NCBI RefSeq assembly: GCF_947503415.1
Contig: NZ_CANNDS010000001.1
Span: 1,770,501-1,834,500 of the forward strand
DNA: 64,000 nt
Direction of reading: 5' to 3'
From: an uncultured Tateyamaria sp.
GTDB lineage: Bacteria > Pseudomonadota > Alphaproteobacteria > Rhodobacterales > Rhodobacteraceae
In this document: one piece after another, positions 1-8,526 of the stretch
Position numbering within the stretch: position 1 is the stretch's first letter
Layout: each line of letters starts with the position of its first letter
Program-made: the position numbers and the translations under genes
The notes under the pieces: generated by a model
What the model saw: the letters and a program-made list of their open reading frames with translations, nothing else
Database searches by the model: none
What the model was told of the DNA's origin: nothing

Positions 1-221
1 TTTCCGCCTAATCGCATATCGTTTTGCAGGGTGCAGAAACATGGAATCGCATTCCAAAGCGCTGTGAGACGATAGCCGTGCAAAGCCTTGATCGTGGCGA
101 CAGTTCACGACCGAAGCGACAGTGGCGCAAAAGAGCGCGCCAGCCACTCACGGCGACGACTGCACGGGACGCAGTCGTTGGCGGAGGTTTGTGGTTTGTA
201 CGCTCTGAACCGTAGGAACGA

Positions 222-1124
222 ATGCACGACGTTATCGCTCATAAGACGACGCCGCGGCACGTGTATATGTCGCGTGAACGAAACGGGGTGCCTCTTGTCG
301 AATTCCGAAGCGGGGACTCGGAAAGGACCATCAAATTCGCCCATTGGCGTGGGCAACTGACAGACGTGCATACAACACCGCGCGATGACTACCATACGAT
401 CTGCTATCACGAGTCCGGCGCCTCGACCCGTCGCGAAGGGTCAGATGCCGTCCTGACACCGGGCACCGCATTCCTGCAGCCTGCAGAGGATGAGGGCGTG
501 TTTAACAGTGATGATCTGGTGGACTACATACATGTCTATCTTCCAATCGCGGCTGTAGAAAACCTCGCAGACGAAATCGACACGCGCACGGCCTTATACG
601 CGGAGGTGCCGGTAGAATTCGGCTGTCGCGATCCTGAGTTGACCCGTACGCTCGCCCAGCACATTTCTGTTATCCGCGAAACACCGACACCTTCGGCAAT
701 CGAATACGACGAATGGACCATCAACATCGGCATGGCGTTGCTGCGGTACGCGGTCCGGGCTGAAGATGATGCACTGGTCGGGGCTGCCAGATCATCGCTC
801 ACGCCTCGGCAGATGCGCGATGTCGTCGATTACATAGAACAGTGCATCGCAACGCGGATCACGCTGGCAGACCTTGCGGGACTGAGCGGCATCAGCCAAT
901 TCCGCTTCATGCGGGCATTCAAGGCCGAAACCGGGTTCAACCCACATCAATACGTCATCCAACGGCGCTTGGCGCGGGCCAAGAGCTATCTCAGGAACAG
1001 CGACCAGACGATTGCGGACATCGCGTATGATGTGGGCTTTTCCAGTCAAGCCCATATGACGGATGTGTTTCGCAAGAAGGTTGGGACCACACCTGCGAAG
1101 TTTCGGCAAATCATGCGCGAATAG
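222..1124 (+). CDS. AraC-family transcriptional regulator
   Basis: This 300-residue protein ends in a typical AraC/XylS DNA-binding domain at about residues 195-298. Two helix-turn-helix units are visible: ITLADLAGLSGIS followed by FMRAFKAETG, and QTIADIAYDVGF followed by AHMTDVFRKKVG. The first 190 residues should be the effector or dimerisation domain, but they carry no sensor family that I recognise. AGGA lies just before the ATG at 222. The gene is followed after 96 nt by a PEP-mutase-superfamily gene on the same strand, which it may control. The effector is unknown. The family call is firm. Confidence 0.9.
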   Translation: MHDVIAHKTTPRHVYMSRERNGVPLVEFRSGDSERTIKFAHWRGQLTDVHTTPRDDYHTICYHESGASTRREGSDAVLTPGTAFLQPAEDEGVFNSDDLVDYIHVYLPIAAVENLADEIDTRTALYAEVPVEFGCRDPELTRTLAQHISVIRETPTPSAIEYDEWTINIGMALLRYAVRAEDDALVGAARSSLTPRQMRDVVDYIEQCIATRITLADLAGLSGISQFRFMRAFKAETGFNPHQYVIQRRLARAKSYLRNSDQTIADIAYDVGFSSQAHMTDVFRKKVGTTPAKFRQIMRE

Positions 1125-1220
1125 GCTGTCCTTCGGCACGGCAATTCCAGACGAATCCTTGCACCGCATTCCAACCGGCGCAAAGCTGCGGCGAATACTC
1201 CGCGTCCCAAAGGTTCTAAA

Positions 1221-1985
1221 ATGTCCCAAGCTGACAAAGCCGCCGCCTTCGCTGCCCTGCACGTGCCGGGTACACCATTGGTCATCTACAATATCTGGGA
1301 TGCAGGCACCGCCAAGGCCGTGTCGCAAGCCGGAGCCAAAGCCATCGCGACCGGAAGCTGGTCCGTGGCCGAAGCGCAAGGCTATCCGGACGGTGAACAT
1401 ATCCCGCTGGAAGTCCTGTTGCCTATTGCCAAGCGCATCGTGGCCAGTACAGACCTACCCGTCAGCATCGACTTTGAAGGAGGCTATGCCACCGAGCCCG
1501 ATCAGCTCGCCGGGAACATCACGGCCCTGATCGGCACTGGTGCCATCGGCCTCAACTTCGAAGACCAGGTTGTGGGCGGCGACGGTCTCTACCCGCTCGA
1601 CACCCAAGTGACGCGGATCAAGGCTGTGCGTGCCGCCGCCGATGCGGCTGGCGTGCCGCTCTTCATCAACGCACGCACCGACCTGTTTCTCAAATCCAAA
1701 CCGGACGCCCATGCCGACCATATGGCCGAAGCGCTCGACCGCGCCGCCGCCTATGCCGAGGCGGGGGGCAGCGGGTTCTTCATCCCGGGCCTAACCGACC
1801 ACGACATGATCACGCAGGTCTGCGAGGCTGCGTCGCTGCCCGTGAACGTGATGATGCGCGGCAAGCTGTCTTCGGTGTCTCAGGTCGCCGCCCTTGGCGT
1901 GGCCCGCACCAGCTATGGCCCCGGTCCGTTTGCCAACGCCATGACCCAAGCCGCCGAAGGCTTCACCGCAGCGGCCGCTAGTTAA
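1221..1985 (+). CDS. Isocitrate lyase/PEP mutase superfamily protein
   Basis: This 254-residue TIM-barrel protein belongs to the isocitrate lyase/phosphoenolpyruvate mutase superfamily, whose members make or break C-C or P-C bonds in 2-oxo acids with bound Mg. Visible motifs are SIDFEGGYA at about 88-96 (metal-binding strand), LNFEDQ at about 112-117 and INARTD at about 147-152. I do not see the K-K-C-G catalytic loop of true isocitrate and methylisocitrate lyases, so the reaction is not assigned; an oxaloacetate decarboxylase or carboxyphosphonoenolpyruvate-type activity is possible. It ends in a GC-rich palindrome shared with the convergent gene. Confidence 0.85.
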   Translation: MSQADKAAAFAALHVPGTPLVIYNIWDAGTAKAVSQAGAKAIATGSWSVAEAQGYPDGEHIPLEVLLPIAKRIVASTDLPVSIDFEGGYATEPDQLAGNITALIGTGAIGLNFEDQVVGGDGLYPLDTQVTRIKAVRAAADAAGVPLFINARTDLFLKSKPDAHADHMAEALDRAAAYAEAGGSGFFIPGLTDHDMITQVCEAASLPVNVMMRGKLSSVSQVAALGVARTSYGPGPFANAMTQAAEGFTAAAAS

Positions 1986-1990
1986 CCCGC

Positions 1991-2012
1991 TAGGGCGGGG
2001 TTCACCCCGCCT
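1991..2012. terminator. Palindromic repeat and bidirectional terminator, copy 1
   Basis: GGCGGGG (1994-2000), loop TTCA and CCCCGCC (2005-2011) form a perfect 7-bp hairpin between two convergent genes, so it can end transcription from both sides. There is no clear T tract. The core TAGGGCGGGGTTCA recurs at 2435-2448, and related hairpins lie at 37925 and 38018, so this is a dispersed repeat. Confidence 0.6.
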
Positions 2013-2405
2013 CTACACCAGCCTGTCTAGACGCCCCTTGTTCTTGACGATGTTCTTATAATCCCACTGGATCGTTCGCGCCTCCGCCAGCCAATCTTCC
2101 AGCGGTGCGGCCTTCACGTCGGCAAGCCTCTGAATGCGCAGCTCACCCGCCTTGAATGTACCACTTTTGGTCAATCCAGGTGTCTCAAAGGACTGCCCGC
2201 TCCAGAACATCAGCCGGACGCAGTCTTTCAATCGGCTGTACCCGACGATGGGGTTGTCCTCCAGAAACCACACCGGATGCGCGTGCCAGATCTTGCCAAG
2301 CGCATCGGGCAGCGCGGTGTTGATCGCCGTGCGCAGCACGTCGCACATCTCCCGGTCCTCGGGGGCCAGGGCAGCATGAAAGGCGTCGATGGTCTTGGCG
2401 GCCAT
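2013..2405 (-). CDS. DUF1801 domain protein
   Basis: The 130-residue protein resembles the DUF1801 family: an N-terminal helix with TIDAFHAALAPEDREMCDVLR, a conserved WHAHPVWFLEDNPIVGYS core and a VRLMFWSG strand. The function of this family is not established. No good ribosome-binding site precedes the ATG at 2405. The gene is a single unit lying between two same-orientation copies of one palindromic repeat (1991-2012 and 2435-2455), which is unusual and could mean that it was acquired as a cassette. Confidence 0.75.
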   Translation of the reverse strand: MAAKTIDAFHAALAPEDREMCDVLRTAINTALPDALGKIWHAHPVWFLEDNPIVGYSRLKDCVRLMFWSGQSFETPGLTKSGTFKAGELRIQRLADVKAAPLEDWLAEARTIQWDYKNIVKNKGRLDRLV

Positions 2406-2434
2406 GCCAACAGTCTATCACATTTTTCCGTCCT

Positions 2435-2455
2435 TAGGGCGGGGTTCATCCCGCG
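2435..2455. repeat. Palindromic repeat, copy 2 (imperfect)
   Basis: TAGGGCGGGGTTCA followed by TCCCGCG nearly repeats the element at 1991-2012, with one changed base inside the stem. It lies upstream of the DUF1801 start and has the same orientation as copy 1. Confidence 0.55.
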
Positions 2456-2527
2456 ATTCCCTAACCAAAATAATCGGTTTCGCTCGAACGTTAACGCGGG
2501 CCAGATATGAAACGATTATGAAGGATT

Positions 2528-2551
2528 TTGCGGGGCACATCCGCCCCGCAA
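2528..2551. terminator. Hairpin downstream of the Sel1 gene
   Basis: TTGCGGGGC (2528-2536), a 6-nt loop and GCCCCGCAA (2543-2551) form a perfect 9-bp stem about 95 nt beyond the end of the minus-strand Sel1 gene. On the minus strand it is followed by AAAATCC and not by a T tract, so intrinsic termination is only likely. Confidence 0.45.
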
Positions 2552-2644
2552 AGTGTGAATTTCATCTGATCTTAACTAGTGCAAGTTGCATTAACACGGT
2601 CGCGCGCGCTCGGGGCTTTCCAAGCAAAAAATCCGGTGGCAAAC

Positions 2645-3115
2645 TCACCGAAACGGATACATCCAAACCTTGTAGTCAGCGACCAGAATATGCGCCCGAT
2701 CAATCTCATCCTGCGTCATTTTCTTGACCACCTCTTCCAACGAGATTGCCGCATCCGGGTCGCCGCCAATCGCGCTCAAAGTGTACCACATGTAGGCGCG
2801 CACAAGGTCGGGCGCGGGCATCCCGCGCCCGACTTCATAGTACCATCCAACCCCACTTTGCGCGCCCGGATGTCCCTTCATCGAAGATCGCAAATACCAC
2901 TCGAACGCCCGTTCATCGTCCCGTTCGACACCAAGTCCCAAAGCGTACATGACACCGATCAGTTCCTCGGCATCCGCATTGCCCGACCGGGCCGCGGGCC
3001 ACAGCGCGTCATAGGCGGCCCTGTAGTCGCCGGCTTCCATCAAATCGCGCGCTTCCTCGATCTCCGCCAGAGCTGGAAACGCTATCAAAACAAGGGCTAT
3101 CGCAAGTTTGTGCAT
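2645..3115 (-). CDS. Sel1-repeat secreted protein
   Basis: The 156-residue protein starts with a signal peptide (MHKLAIALVLIAFPALA) and carries about two Sel1-like helical repeats near residues 30-110 (AEELIGVMYALGLGV and AQSGVGWYYEVGRG). Sel1 repeats mediate protein-protein contacts, and the partner here is unknown. I chose the ATG at 3115 because AAGGAGG sits at ideal spacing in front of it and because a longer frame would destroy the signal peptide. Its start abuts and overlaps the start of the divergent dihaem peroxidase gene, so each gene must carry its promoter inside the other. Confidence 0.8.
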   Translation of the reverse strand: MHKLAIALVLIAFPALAEIEEARDLMEAGDYRAAYDALWPAARSGNADAEELIGVMYALGLGVERDDERAFEWYLRSSMKGHPGAQSGVGWYYEVGRGMPAPDLVRAYMWYTLSAIGGDPDAAISLEEVVKKMTQDEIDRAHILVADYKVWMYPFR

Positions 3116-4426
3116 CTCATCCTCCTTGCGGCGACACCGGCCTTTGCGGACGGCCTGCCACGGTCTTTGACACCGGATGATTTCATCGCCGTGGACCCGG
3201 CGCAAGCCAAACTCGGACAGCTTCTGTTCTACGATCCCGTCCTGTCGGGCAACCGCAATATCGCCTGTTCCACATGCCACCATCCCGACCTTGGGACCGG
3301 CGATGGCCTGAGCCTTGGCATAGGCGAAGGGGGCGTTGGATTGGGCTCCGAACGCACTGCCGGAGTGGGCGAAAACCGCATCCGCAAGCGCATCCCCCGA
3401 AACGCACCGGGGCTGTGGAACCTGGGTGCGAAGGACCTGCACACCATCTTCCATGATGGCCGCCTCTCCGTGGCCGACACGTACGAAAACGGCTTCAACT
3501 CCCCGGCTGAGGAGTGGCTACCCGAAGGTCTTGATAACCTATTGGCTGCACAGGCGATTTTCCCATTGGTCGCTCAATTCGAAATGGCCGGAAACCCAAA
3601 GGAAAACGAGGTGGCGGGTGCCATCCACCGACGCATGGATTACGCGTGGCCCATCATCGCCGACCGCGTCCTGCACATTCCTGCGTACGCCGAGGGGTTC
3701 GCGGGTGCATACGACCACATCAACACTGCAAAAGACATCACAATTGCCGACATCGCCAACGCGCTTGCAGCCTTCATGATCTGGGAATGGACCAGCACCG
3801 ACAGCCCGTTTGATGCCTATTTGACAGGGGATCACACGGCACTTAATCATGAACAGAAACAAGGGCTTGATCTGTTCTACGGCAAGGCCAATTGCAGCAC
3901 CTGTCACGCTGGCCCGCTGATGACGGACCAACAATTCCACGCTCTGGGTTTACCGCCGTTCGGCCCCGGTCGCACCCGCCGTTTCGATCCGATGGTCCGG
4001 GATGTCGGACGGATGGGCGAAAGTGATGCGCTGGAAGACGCCTACGCGTTCAAAACCCCCATGCTGCGGAACGTGGCCCTCACTGCTCCCTACGGCCACA
4101 ATGGTGCCTATCCCAAGCTGGAAGGGATCGTGCGCCACCACCTTGAGCCGCTGAAATCATTGGACAATTGGACGCGCGACATGGCCGGTCTGCCGTCTGC
4201 CCCATGGCTCGAAGCCATCGACTTCATGGTCTGGCAAGACAGCCGCGAAATGGCCCGCCACCGCGCCGCCATCCAGATCGAACCGACCCCGATGACAGAC
4301 ACAGAGGTCGACCAGATCGTCGCCTTCCTGCACGCACTGACGGGCGAGACCGCCATGTCCGACAAGCTTGGCGTACCGGAAACCGTCCCCAGCGGCCTCC
4401 CGGTCGATGCGCGGATAGACCCCTAG
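3110..4426 (+). CDS. MauG/cytochrome c peroxidase-type dihaem protein
   Basis: This is a periplasmic dihaem peroxidase-family protein of about 438 residues. Both c-type haem sites are present: CSTCH at residues 53-57 and CSTCH at 262-266. The N-terminal haem domain opens with KLGQLLFYDPVLSGN, typical of the BCCP/MauG group. The start is uncertain. GTG at 3110 is the only standard start codon that leaves a hydrophobic export segment (HLILLAATPAFA), but this is short and lacks charged residues, whereas the frame just upstream codes for K- and R-rich residues. It may reduce peroxide or act as a MauG-like oxidase. Its stop shares CTAG with the convergent hydratase gene. Confidence 0.85.
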   Translation: MHLILLAATPAFADGLPRSLTPDDFIAVDPAQAKLGQLLFYDPVLSGNRNIACSTCHHPDLGTGDGLSLGIGEGGVGLGSERTAGVGENRIRKRIPRNAPGLWNLGAKDLHTIFHDGRLSVADTYENGFNSPAEEWLPEGLDNLLAAQAIFPLVAQFEMAGNPKENEVAGAIHRRMDYAWPIIADRVLHIPAYAEGFAGAYDHINTAKDITIADIANALAAFMIWEWTSTDSPFDAYLTGDHTALNHEQKQGLDLFYGKANCSTCHAGPLMTDQQFHALGLPPFGPGRTRRFDPMVRDVGRMGESDALEDAYAFKTPMLRNVALTAPYGHNGAYPKLEGIVRHHLEPLKSLDNWTRDMAGLPSAPWLEAIDFMVWQDSREMARHRAAIQIEPTPMTDTEVDQIVAFLHALTGETAMSDKLGVPETVPSGLPVDARIDP

Positions 4427-5202
4427 CGACCTTTCCAAACGGGGTCGCGTTTTTCGGCAAAGGCGCGCGCGCCTTCAAGCTGATCTTCGGACCGGTAAAG
4501 CCTTTCAACCGACGGCAATTGGCTCTGGGTGATCCGGTTCATCGCGTCTTGAAACTTGGCGTCTTCCGCGTCGCGCACAATCTCCTTGATGGCTGCGTAA
4601 ACCAACGGCGGACCTGATGCTATCAGCTGTGCCATGTCCCATGCCCGTCCCATAAGGTCCTGGGCTGGAACGATTTCATTGACCAGCCCCCAGCGATGCG
4701 CTTCTTCGGCGTCGAACCAGCGACCGGTCAACAACAATTCCATCGCGATGTGGTAGGGAATACGCTTTGGCAGCTTTACAGAAGCCGCATCCGCCACGGT
4801 ACCCGACCGTATCTCGGGCAGTGCAAACTGGGCGTGATCGGCAGCAATGATTATGTCTGCACTCAACGCCAGCTCCAGCCCACCACCACAGGCAATCCCG
4901 TTCACAGCAGCAATCACGGGCTTGTTCATGCCCCGCATTTCCTGCAACCCGCCAAAGCCGCCGACGCCATAATCACCGTCCACCGCATCGCCATCGGCTG
5001 CGGCCTTGAGGTCCCAACCGGGGCAAAAGAACTTCTCTCCGCCTCCGGTGATGATCGCCACCCGCAACTCCGGATCGTCGCGGAACTCCAGGAATGTCTC
5101 GCCCATGATCCGGCTGGTTTCCAAGTCGATGGCATTCGCCTTGGGCCGGTCCAACGTGACTTCCAAAATGGCGCCATCGCGCTTTGTTTTTAGGGGGCTC
5201 AT
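4423..5202 (-). CDS. Enoyl-CoA hydratase/isomerase family protein, CaiD-like
   Basis: This is a crotonase-fold enzyme of 259 residues. The oxyanion-hole segments are visible (PGWDLKAAA near 61-69 and NGIACGGGLELAL near 101-113), with acidic residues E110 and E130 at the positions of the catalytic Glu pair. Overall it resembles carnitinyl-CoA (crotonobetainyl-CoA) dehydratase CaiD more than a plain beta-oxidation hydratase. It is the last gene of a minus-strand operon after an acyl-CoA dehydrogenase and an ADP-forming CoA ligase, 3 nt behind the ligase stop. Likely substrate is an enoyl-CoA made by those two enzymes; carnitine- or butyrobetaine-type chemistry is inferred from context. Confidence 0.85.
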   Translation of the reverse strand: MSPLKTKRDGAILEVTLDRPKANAIDLETSRIMGETFLEFRDDPELRVAIITGGGEKFFCPGWDLKAAADGDAVDGDYGVGGFGGLQEMRGMNKPVIAAVNGIACGGGLELALSADIIIAADHAQFALPEIRSGTVADAASVKLPKRIPYHIAMELLLTGRWFDAEEAHRWGLVNEIVPAQDLMGRAWDMAQLIASGPPLVYAAIKEIVRDAEDAKFQDAMNRITQSQLPSVERLYRSEDQLEGARAFAEKRDPVWKGR

Positions 5203-5205
5203 GGC

Positions 5206-7287
5206 TCAGGCCTTTCGTATCAGGGCATCCACGGCAACAGCGCGCGTGGGGGTGCAGATCAGCGGATTGATCTCAACTTCGCTGACGGTGTCGATGTGCG
5301 CAAGAATGTATGCCTGCACCGCAAGAATGGCATTGATGACAGCGGTCCGATCCGCTGCAGGTTGGCCGCGATAGCCTTGTAGCAGCGCGTTGCAGCGCAA
5401 TTTAGTCAACGCGCTGTCAATGTCGTCCGCTGTAGTGGGCAACAGCAATGAGGCGGTGTCGCGCATCAGTTCAGTCATCACTCCGCCCGCGCCAAGCGTC
5501 AGGACAAATCCGTGTGCGGGGTCGCATGTAACGCCAACCAACAGTTCCGCCACACCGTCTGTGATCATCTCTTCGATCAATACAGTGTCGGTGCCGATGT
5601 CCGCCGCAACCCTTGAAATGTCCTCCGGTGCGATGTTCAGATGCACCGCGCCCGCTTCGGTCTTGTGGGCAAAACCAACGCCTTTCACGGCAAACAAACC
5701 CTTCAGACTGCTGTTGTCCGTTTGTACGTTCTGTATGCGGTACTCCGGCGTCTCCACTCCATAGGCGGTCAATGCGACTTTGGCCTCAGCCTCTGTCATC
5801 AGCGTCGAGTCCACAGGAGAGCGGGGCAAGGCTACTGGCGTTGGATGTGGGGCACTGATCCCACTCGCGGCTGCAATCGCTGACAGGGCTTCGCGCAGGC
5901 CAAGAAAAGGAACTACGCCACCTTGCGCCAACATCTCTGCAACCTCTCCAGGCATCAATTCGGGCAAGGTCGCAACAACGCCAAATGCCGCTCCGGTATT
6001 TGCATGCACAGCAAGGGCGGCCTCGGTGGCGCAGGTCCAGTCCGACGGATCGGTCAGCGGGTAATCGACAATCGACAGCGTCATATCGATCCCATCCCCG
6101 GTCATTCCGCCCCAAGCACGGGCCATCGCATCGGCATCGCGCCAGATATAGGTGTGGTAATCCAGTGGGTTGGCCAGTGCGACCATGGGACCAAGTGCCT
6201 CGCGCAACTGGGATTTTTGCGTTTCGTTCAGTTCGGGAAAATGCAGGTCCGTGGCCAGTGCCATGTCGGCAATCAGGCTCGCCTCGCCCCCGGAGCAACT
6301 GATGGACGCAATGTTTCGCCCGGTCAGCGGCCCGTGCAGATGAAACAGTTTCAGGGTTTCAAGTAAGTCGGGCAGGGCATCAACGCGCGGGATGCCAAGG
6401 CGGTCCAGAAACGTCTGTGCCCCAGCGTCTGAACCCGCCAAGGAAGCGGTGTGCGATACCGTCGCCTGTTGCGCCTGTTCCGATGCACCGACTTTCAGTG
6501 CGACCAAAGGCACGTTTTTGGCCCAAGCCTTGGCGGCAAGCGCTTCCCATTCCCGCAGGTCGCCAAACCCCTCAATATGCAGACCAATGGCCGTAACGCG
6601 CGCGTCGTCCAGCATCGCCATGGCAAGTGCAGCTTGACTGGTTTGGGCCATGTTCCCGCAGGTGACGGCATAGGCAATGGGCAGCGCGCGTTGCTGCATG
6701 GTCAGGTTGATCGCGATGTTCGAGCTTTGGGTCAGGATTGCGACACCTGACGCGACGGTTTCACAGCCATGCTGGTCCGGCCATAACAACGCCTGATCCA
6801 GCGCGTTGATGAAGCCGTAGCAATTAGGCCCAAGTATCGGCATCCCATCGGCAGCCTGCACAAGCTGCTCTTGTAAATCGCCGCTCGTGTCGTCCTCCGC
6901 CTGCGCTTCGGAGAACCCCGAAGCAAAACAAACCGCCCCTCCTGCGTTCAAAATAGCAAGTGCGCTGACCACTTCGACCGTCGCATGGCGATTGACGCCG
7001 ATGAAGGTGGCGTCGGGCGCATATGGAAGGTCTTCAATACAGGGAAACGCTCCATGCCCTGCCACTTCAACAGCCTTTGGATGCACAGGCCAGATCGGCC
7101 CATCAAACCCAAACGCCTCTGCCTGCGCGATGACGGAGGCACACCACGCCCCCCCACCGACAACCGCAATGGACCGAGGCCGCAGCAAACGCGACAGTCC
7201 CTTATTCCCTTTCTCAGAAAAATCCCGGGGAGCGCGAGGGGCTGGCCCCTCGCTCCTGTCGGATGGGCTTGGCCCATTCGAAACCAT
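5206..7287 (-). CDS. ADP-forming acetate/acyl-CoA ligase family protein
   Basis: The protein has the fused architecture of ADP-forming acyl-CoA synthetases: a CoA-binding Rossmann domain (LLRPRSIAVVGGGAW), a middle ligase-CoA domain (ASISCSGGEASLIADMA) and a C-terminal ATP-grasp domain (LFAVKGVGFAHKTEAGAV, EVEINPL). It should activate a carboxylic acid to its CoA thioester with ATP in the cytoplasm, feeding the neighbouring dehydrogenase and hydratase. The start is doubtful. ATG 7287 follows the dehydrogenase stop by 1 nt, but the first 30 or so codons lie in a GC-rich repeat. TTG at 7188, with AAGGGA 8 nt upstream, may be the true start and gives about 660 residues. Confidence 0.85.
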   Translation of the reverse strand: MVSNGPSPSDRSEGPAPRAPRDFSEKGNKGLSRLLRPRSIAVVGGGAWCASVIAQAEAFGFDGPIWPVHPKAVEVAGHGAFPCIEDLPYAPDATFIGVNRHATVEVVSALAILNAGGAVCFASGFSEAQAEDDTSGDLQEQLVQAADGMPILGPNCYGFINALDQALLWPDQHGCETVASGVAILTQSSNIAINLTMQQRALPIAYAVTCGNMAQTSQAALAMAMLDDARVTAIGLHIEGFGDLREWEALAAKAWAKNVPLVALKVGASEQAQQATVSHTASLAGSDAGAQTFLDRLGIPRVDALPDLLETLKLFHLHGPLTGRNIASISCSGGEASLIADMALATDLHFPELNETQKSQLREALGPMVALANPLDYHTYIWRDADAMARAWGGMTGDGIDMTLSIVDYPLTDPSDWTCATEAALAVHANTGAAFGVVATLPELMPGEVAEMLAQGGVVPFLGLREALSAIAAASGISAPHPTPVALPRSPVDSTLMTEAEAKVALTAYGVETPEYRIQNVQTDNSSLKGLFAVKGVGFAHKTEAGAVHLNIAPEDISRVAADIGTDTVLIEEMITDGVAELLVGVTCDPAHGFVLTLGAGGVMTELMRDTASLLLPTTADDIDSALTKLRCNALLQGYRGQPAADRTAVINAILAVQAYILAHIDTVSEVEINPLICTPTRAVAVDALIRKA
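7203..7256 (+). repeat. Dispersed GC-hairpin element, copy A
   Basis: TTCCCTTTCTCAGAAAAATC leads into a GC-rich block with a perfect 9-bp hairpin, GCGAGGGGC (7234-7242) and GCCCCTCGC (7245-7253). The order of a TTCCC-type arm, an A-rich tract, GGGGAGCG and a GGGGC..GCCCC hairpin matches the elements at 26446, 41173 and 46780. It falls between the acyl-CoA dehydrogenase stop and the likely true start of the CoA ligase. Confidence 0.6.
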
Positions 7288-7288
7288 T

Positions 7289-8449
7289 TCAGGCACCCAA
7301 CGGCCGCAAAAGATCGCGGCTGATGATATGGCGTTGGATTTCGCTGGTCCCGTCCCAGATGCGTTCCACCCGTGCATCGCGCCAGAACCGCTCAATGGGA
7401 AAGTCATCCATCAACCCCATCCCGCCATAGATCTGCAAAGTGGTGTCCGTGACCCTCGCCAACGCCTCTGAGGCATAGAGCTTGGCTGACGCGATTTCTC
7501 GGTTCGATGGCAGCCCCTGATCCAAACGCCATGCGGCGGCAAGGGTCAGCCAGTCGGCGGCGTCGATCTCGGTGATCATATCGGCGATCTGAAAGCTGAC
7601 ACCCTGAAACTTGCCAATGGCTTGGCCGAACTGCTTGCGCTCGGCTGCGTAACTCAATGCATAGTCAAAACACCGCCGCGCCCGACCCACGCTAAAGGCG
7701 GCAACGGTCAGACGTGTGGCATAAAGCCATTCGTTCATCACGGCAAAGCCGCCGTCGACCTCGCCCAACACTTGCGCATCGGGCAGGCGGCAGTCGTCGA
7801 AATACAGGATGCAATTCTTGTACCCTTTGTGGCTGACGGAGTTGTATCCGTCACGGACCTCAAACCCGGGTGTGCCGCGATCCACAAGAAATGTGGTGAT
7901 CCGTTTCTTGGGGCCCTTCGGGGTGTCATCGACCCCCGTGGCGATGAACACGATGAAAAAATCTGCGTGCTCGGCCCCTGAAATAAAGTGCTTGGACCCG
8001 TTGATGACCCAATCGCCGCCGTCACGCACAGCCGAACATTTCATGCCGCGTACATCCGATCCTGCATCTGGTTCGGTCATGGCCAGCGCATCCATTCGTT
8101 CGCCCCGAACCGCAGGCAGCAGGTAGCGTTCGCGCTGTTCGTTATTGCAGGCCATCAGGATATTCTGCGGCCGCCCAAAGAAGTGGGTCAACGCCATGGA
8201 CCCGCGCCCCAACTCGCGTTCTACCAGCGTGAAATCCATGTGGCTCAATCCCGCACCGCCGACCTCTTCGGGGAAGTTGCAGGCGTAGAACCCCATGTCA
8301 ATGACCTTGCGCTTGATCTCCTCTCCCAATTCGTGGGGGACGTGGCCGGTGCGCTCGACCTCTGCCTCGTGAGGGTAAATCTCGTTCTCGACGAAACTGC
8401 GTACTGTGGACACGATCATGTCCTGTTCTTCGGTCAGGCCAAACTGCAT
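7289..8449 (-). CDS. Acyl-CoA dehydrogenase
   Basis: This 386-residue flavoprotein of the acyl-CoA dehydrogenase family oxidises an acyl-CoA to the 2-enoyl-CoA and passes electrons to ETF. Family motifs are present: ALAMTEPDAGSD (FAD/substrate loop), a central ERKQFGQAIGKFQGV helix and the C-terminal IYGGMG and ERIWDGTSEIQR. I start at ATG 8449 because GGAGG stands 8 nt before it and MQFGLTEEQ is the usual N-terminus. It heads the minus-strand operon with the CoA ligase and the CaiD-like hydratase and diverges from a GlxA/CdhR-type regulator, so a CaiA-like role on a betainyl acyl-CoA is possible. Confidence 0.9.
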   Translation of the reverse strand: MQFGLTEEQDMIVSTVRSFVENEIYPHEAEVERTGHVPHELGEEIKRKVIDMGFYACNFPEEVGGAGLSHMDFTLVERELGRGSMALTHFFGRPQNILMACNNEQRERYLLPAVRGERMDALAMTEPDAGSDVRGMKCSAVRDGGDWVINGSKHFISGAEHADFFIVFIATGVDDTPKGPKKRITTFLVDRGTPGFEVRDGYNSVSHKGYKNCILYFDDCRLPDAQVLGEVDGGFAVMNEWLYATRLTVAAFSVGRARRCFDYALSYAAERKQFGQAIGKFQGVSFQIADMITEIDAADWLTLAAAWRLDQGLPSNREIASAKLYASEALARVTDTTLQIYGGMGLMDDFPIERFWRDARVERIWDGTSEIQRHIISRDLLRPLGA

Positions 8450-8526
8450 TTGCGCGCCTCCGGGTTGCACGAGTGCGATCAGAGCGCGGGTTGCGTTTTC
8501 ATGATGTGCTGTATTGGGTGTTCATC

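Noticed and set aside
2579..3109. Extension of the dihaem peroxidase frame to an upstream start
   Set aside because: The extra 177 codons lie opposite the Sel1 gene, encode no domain, and would remove the export signal from the N-terminus.
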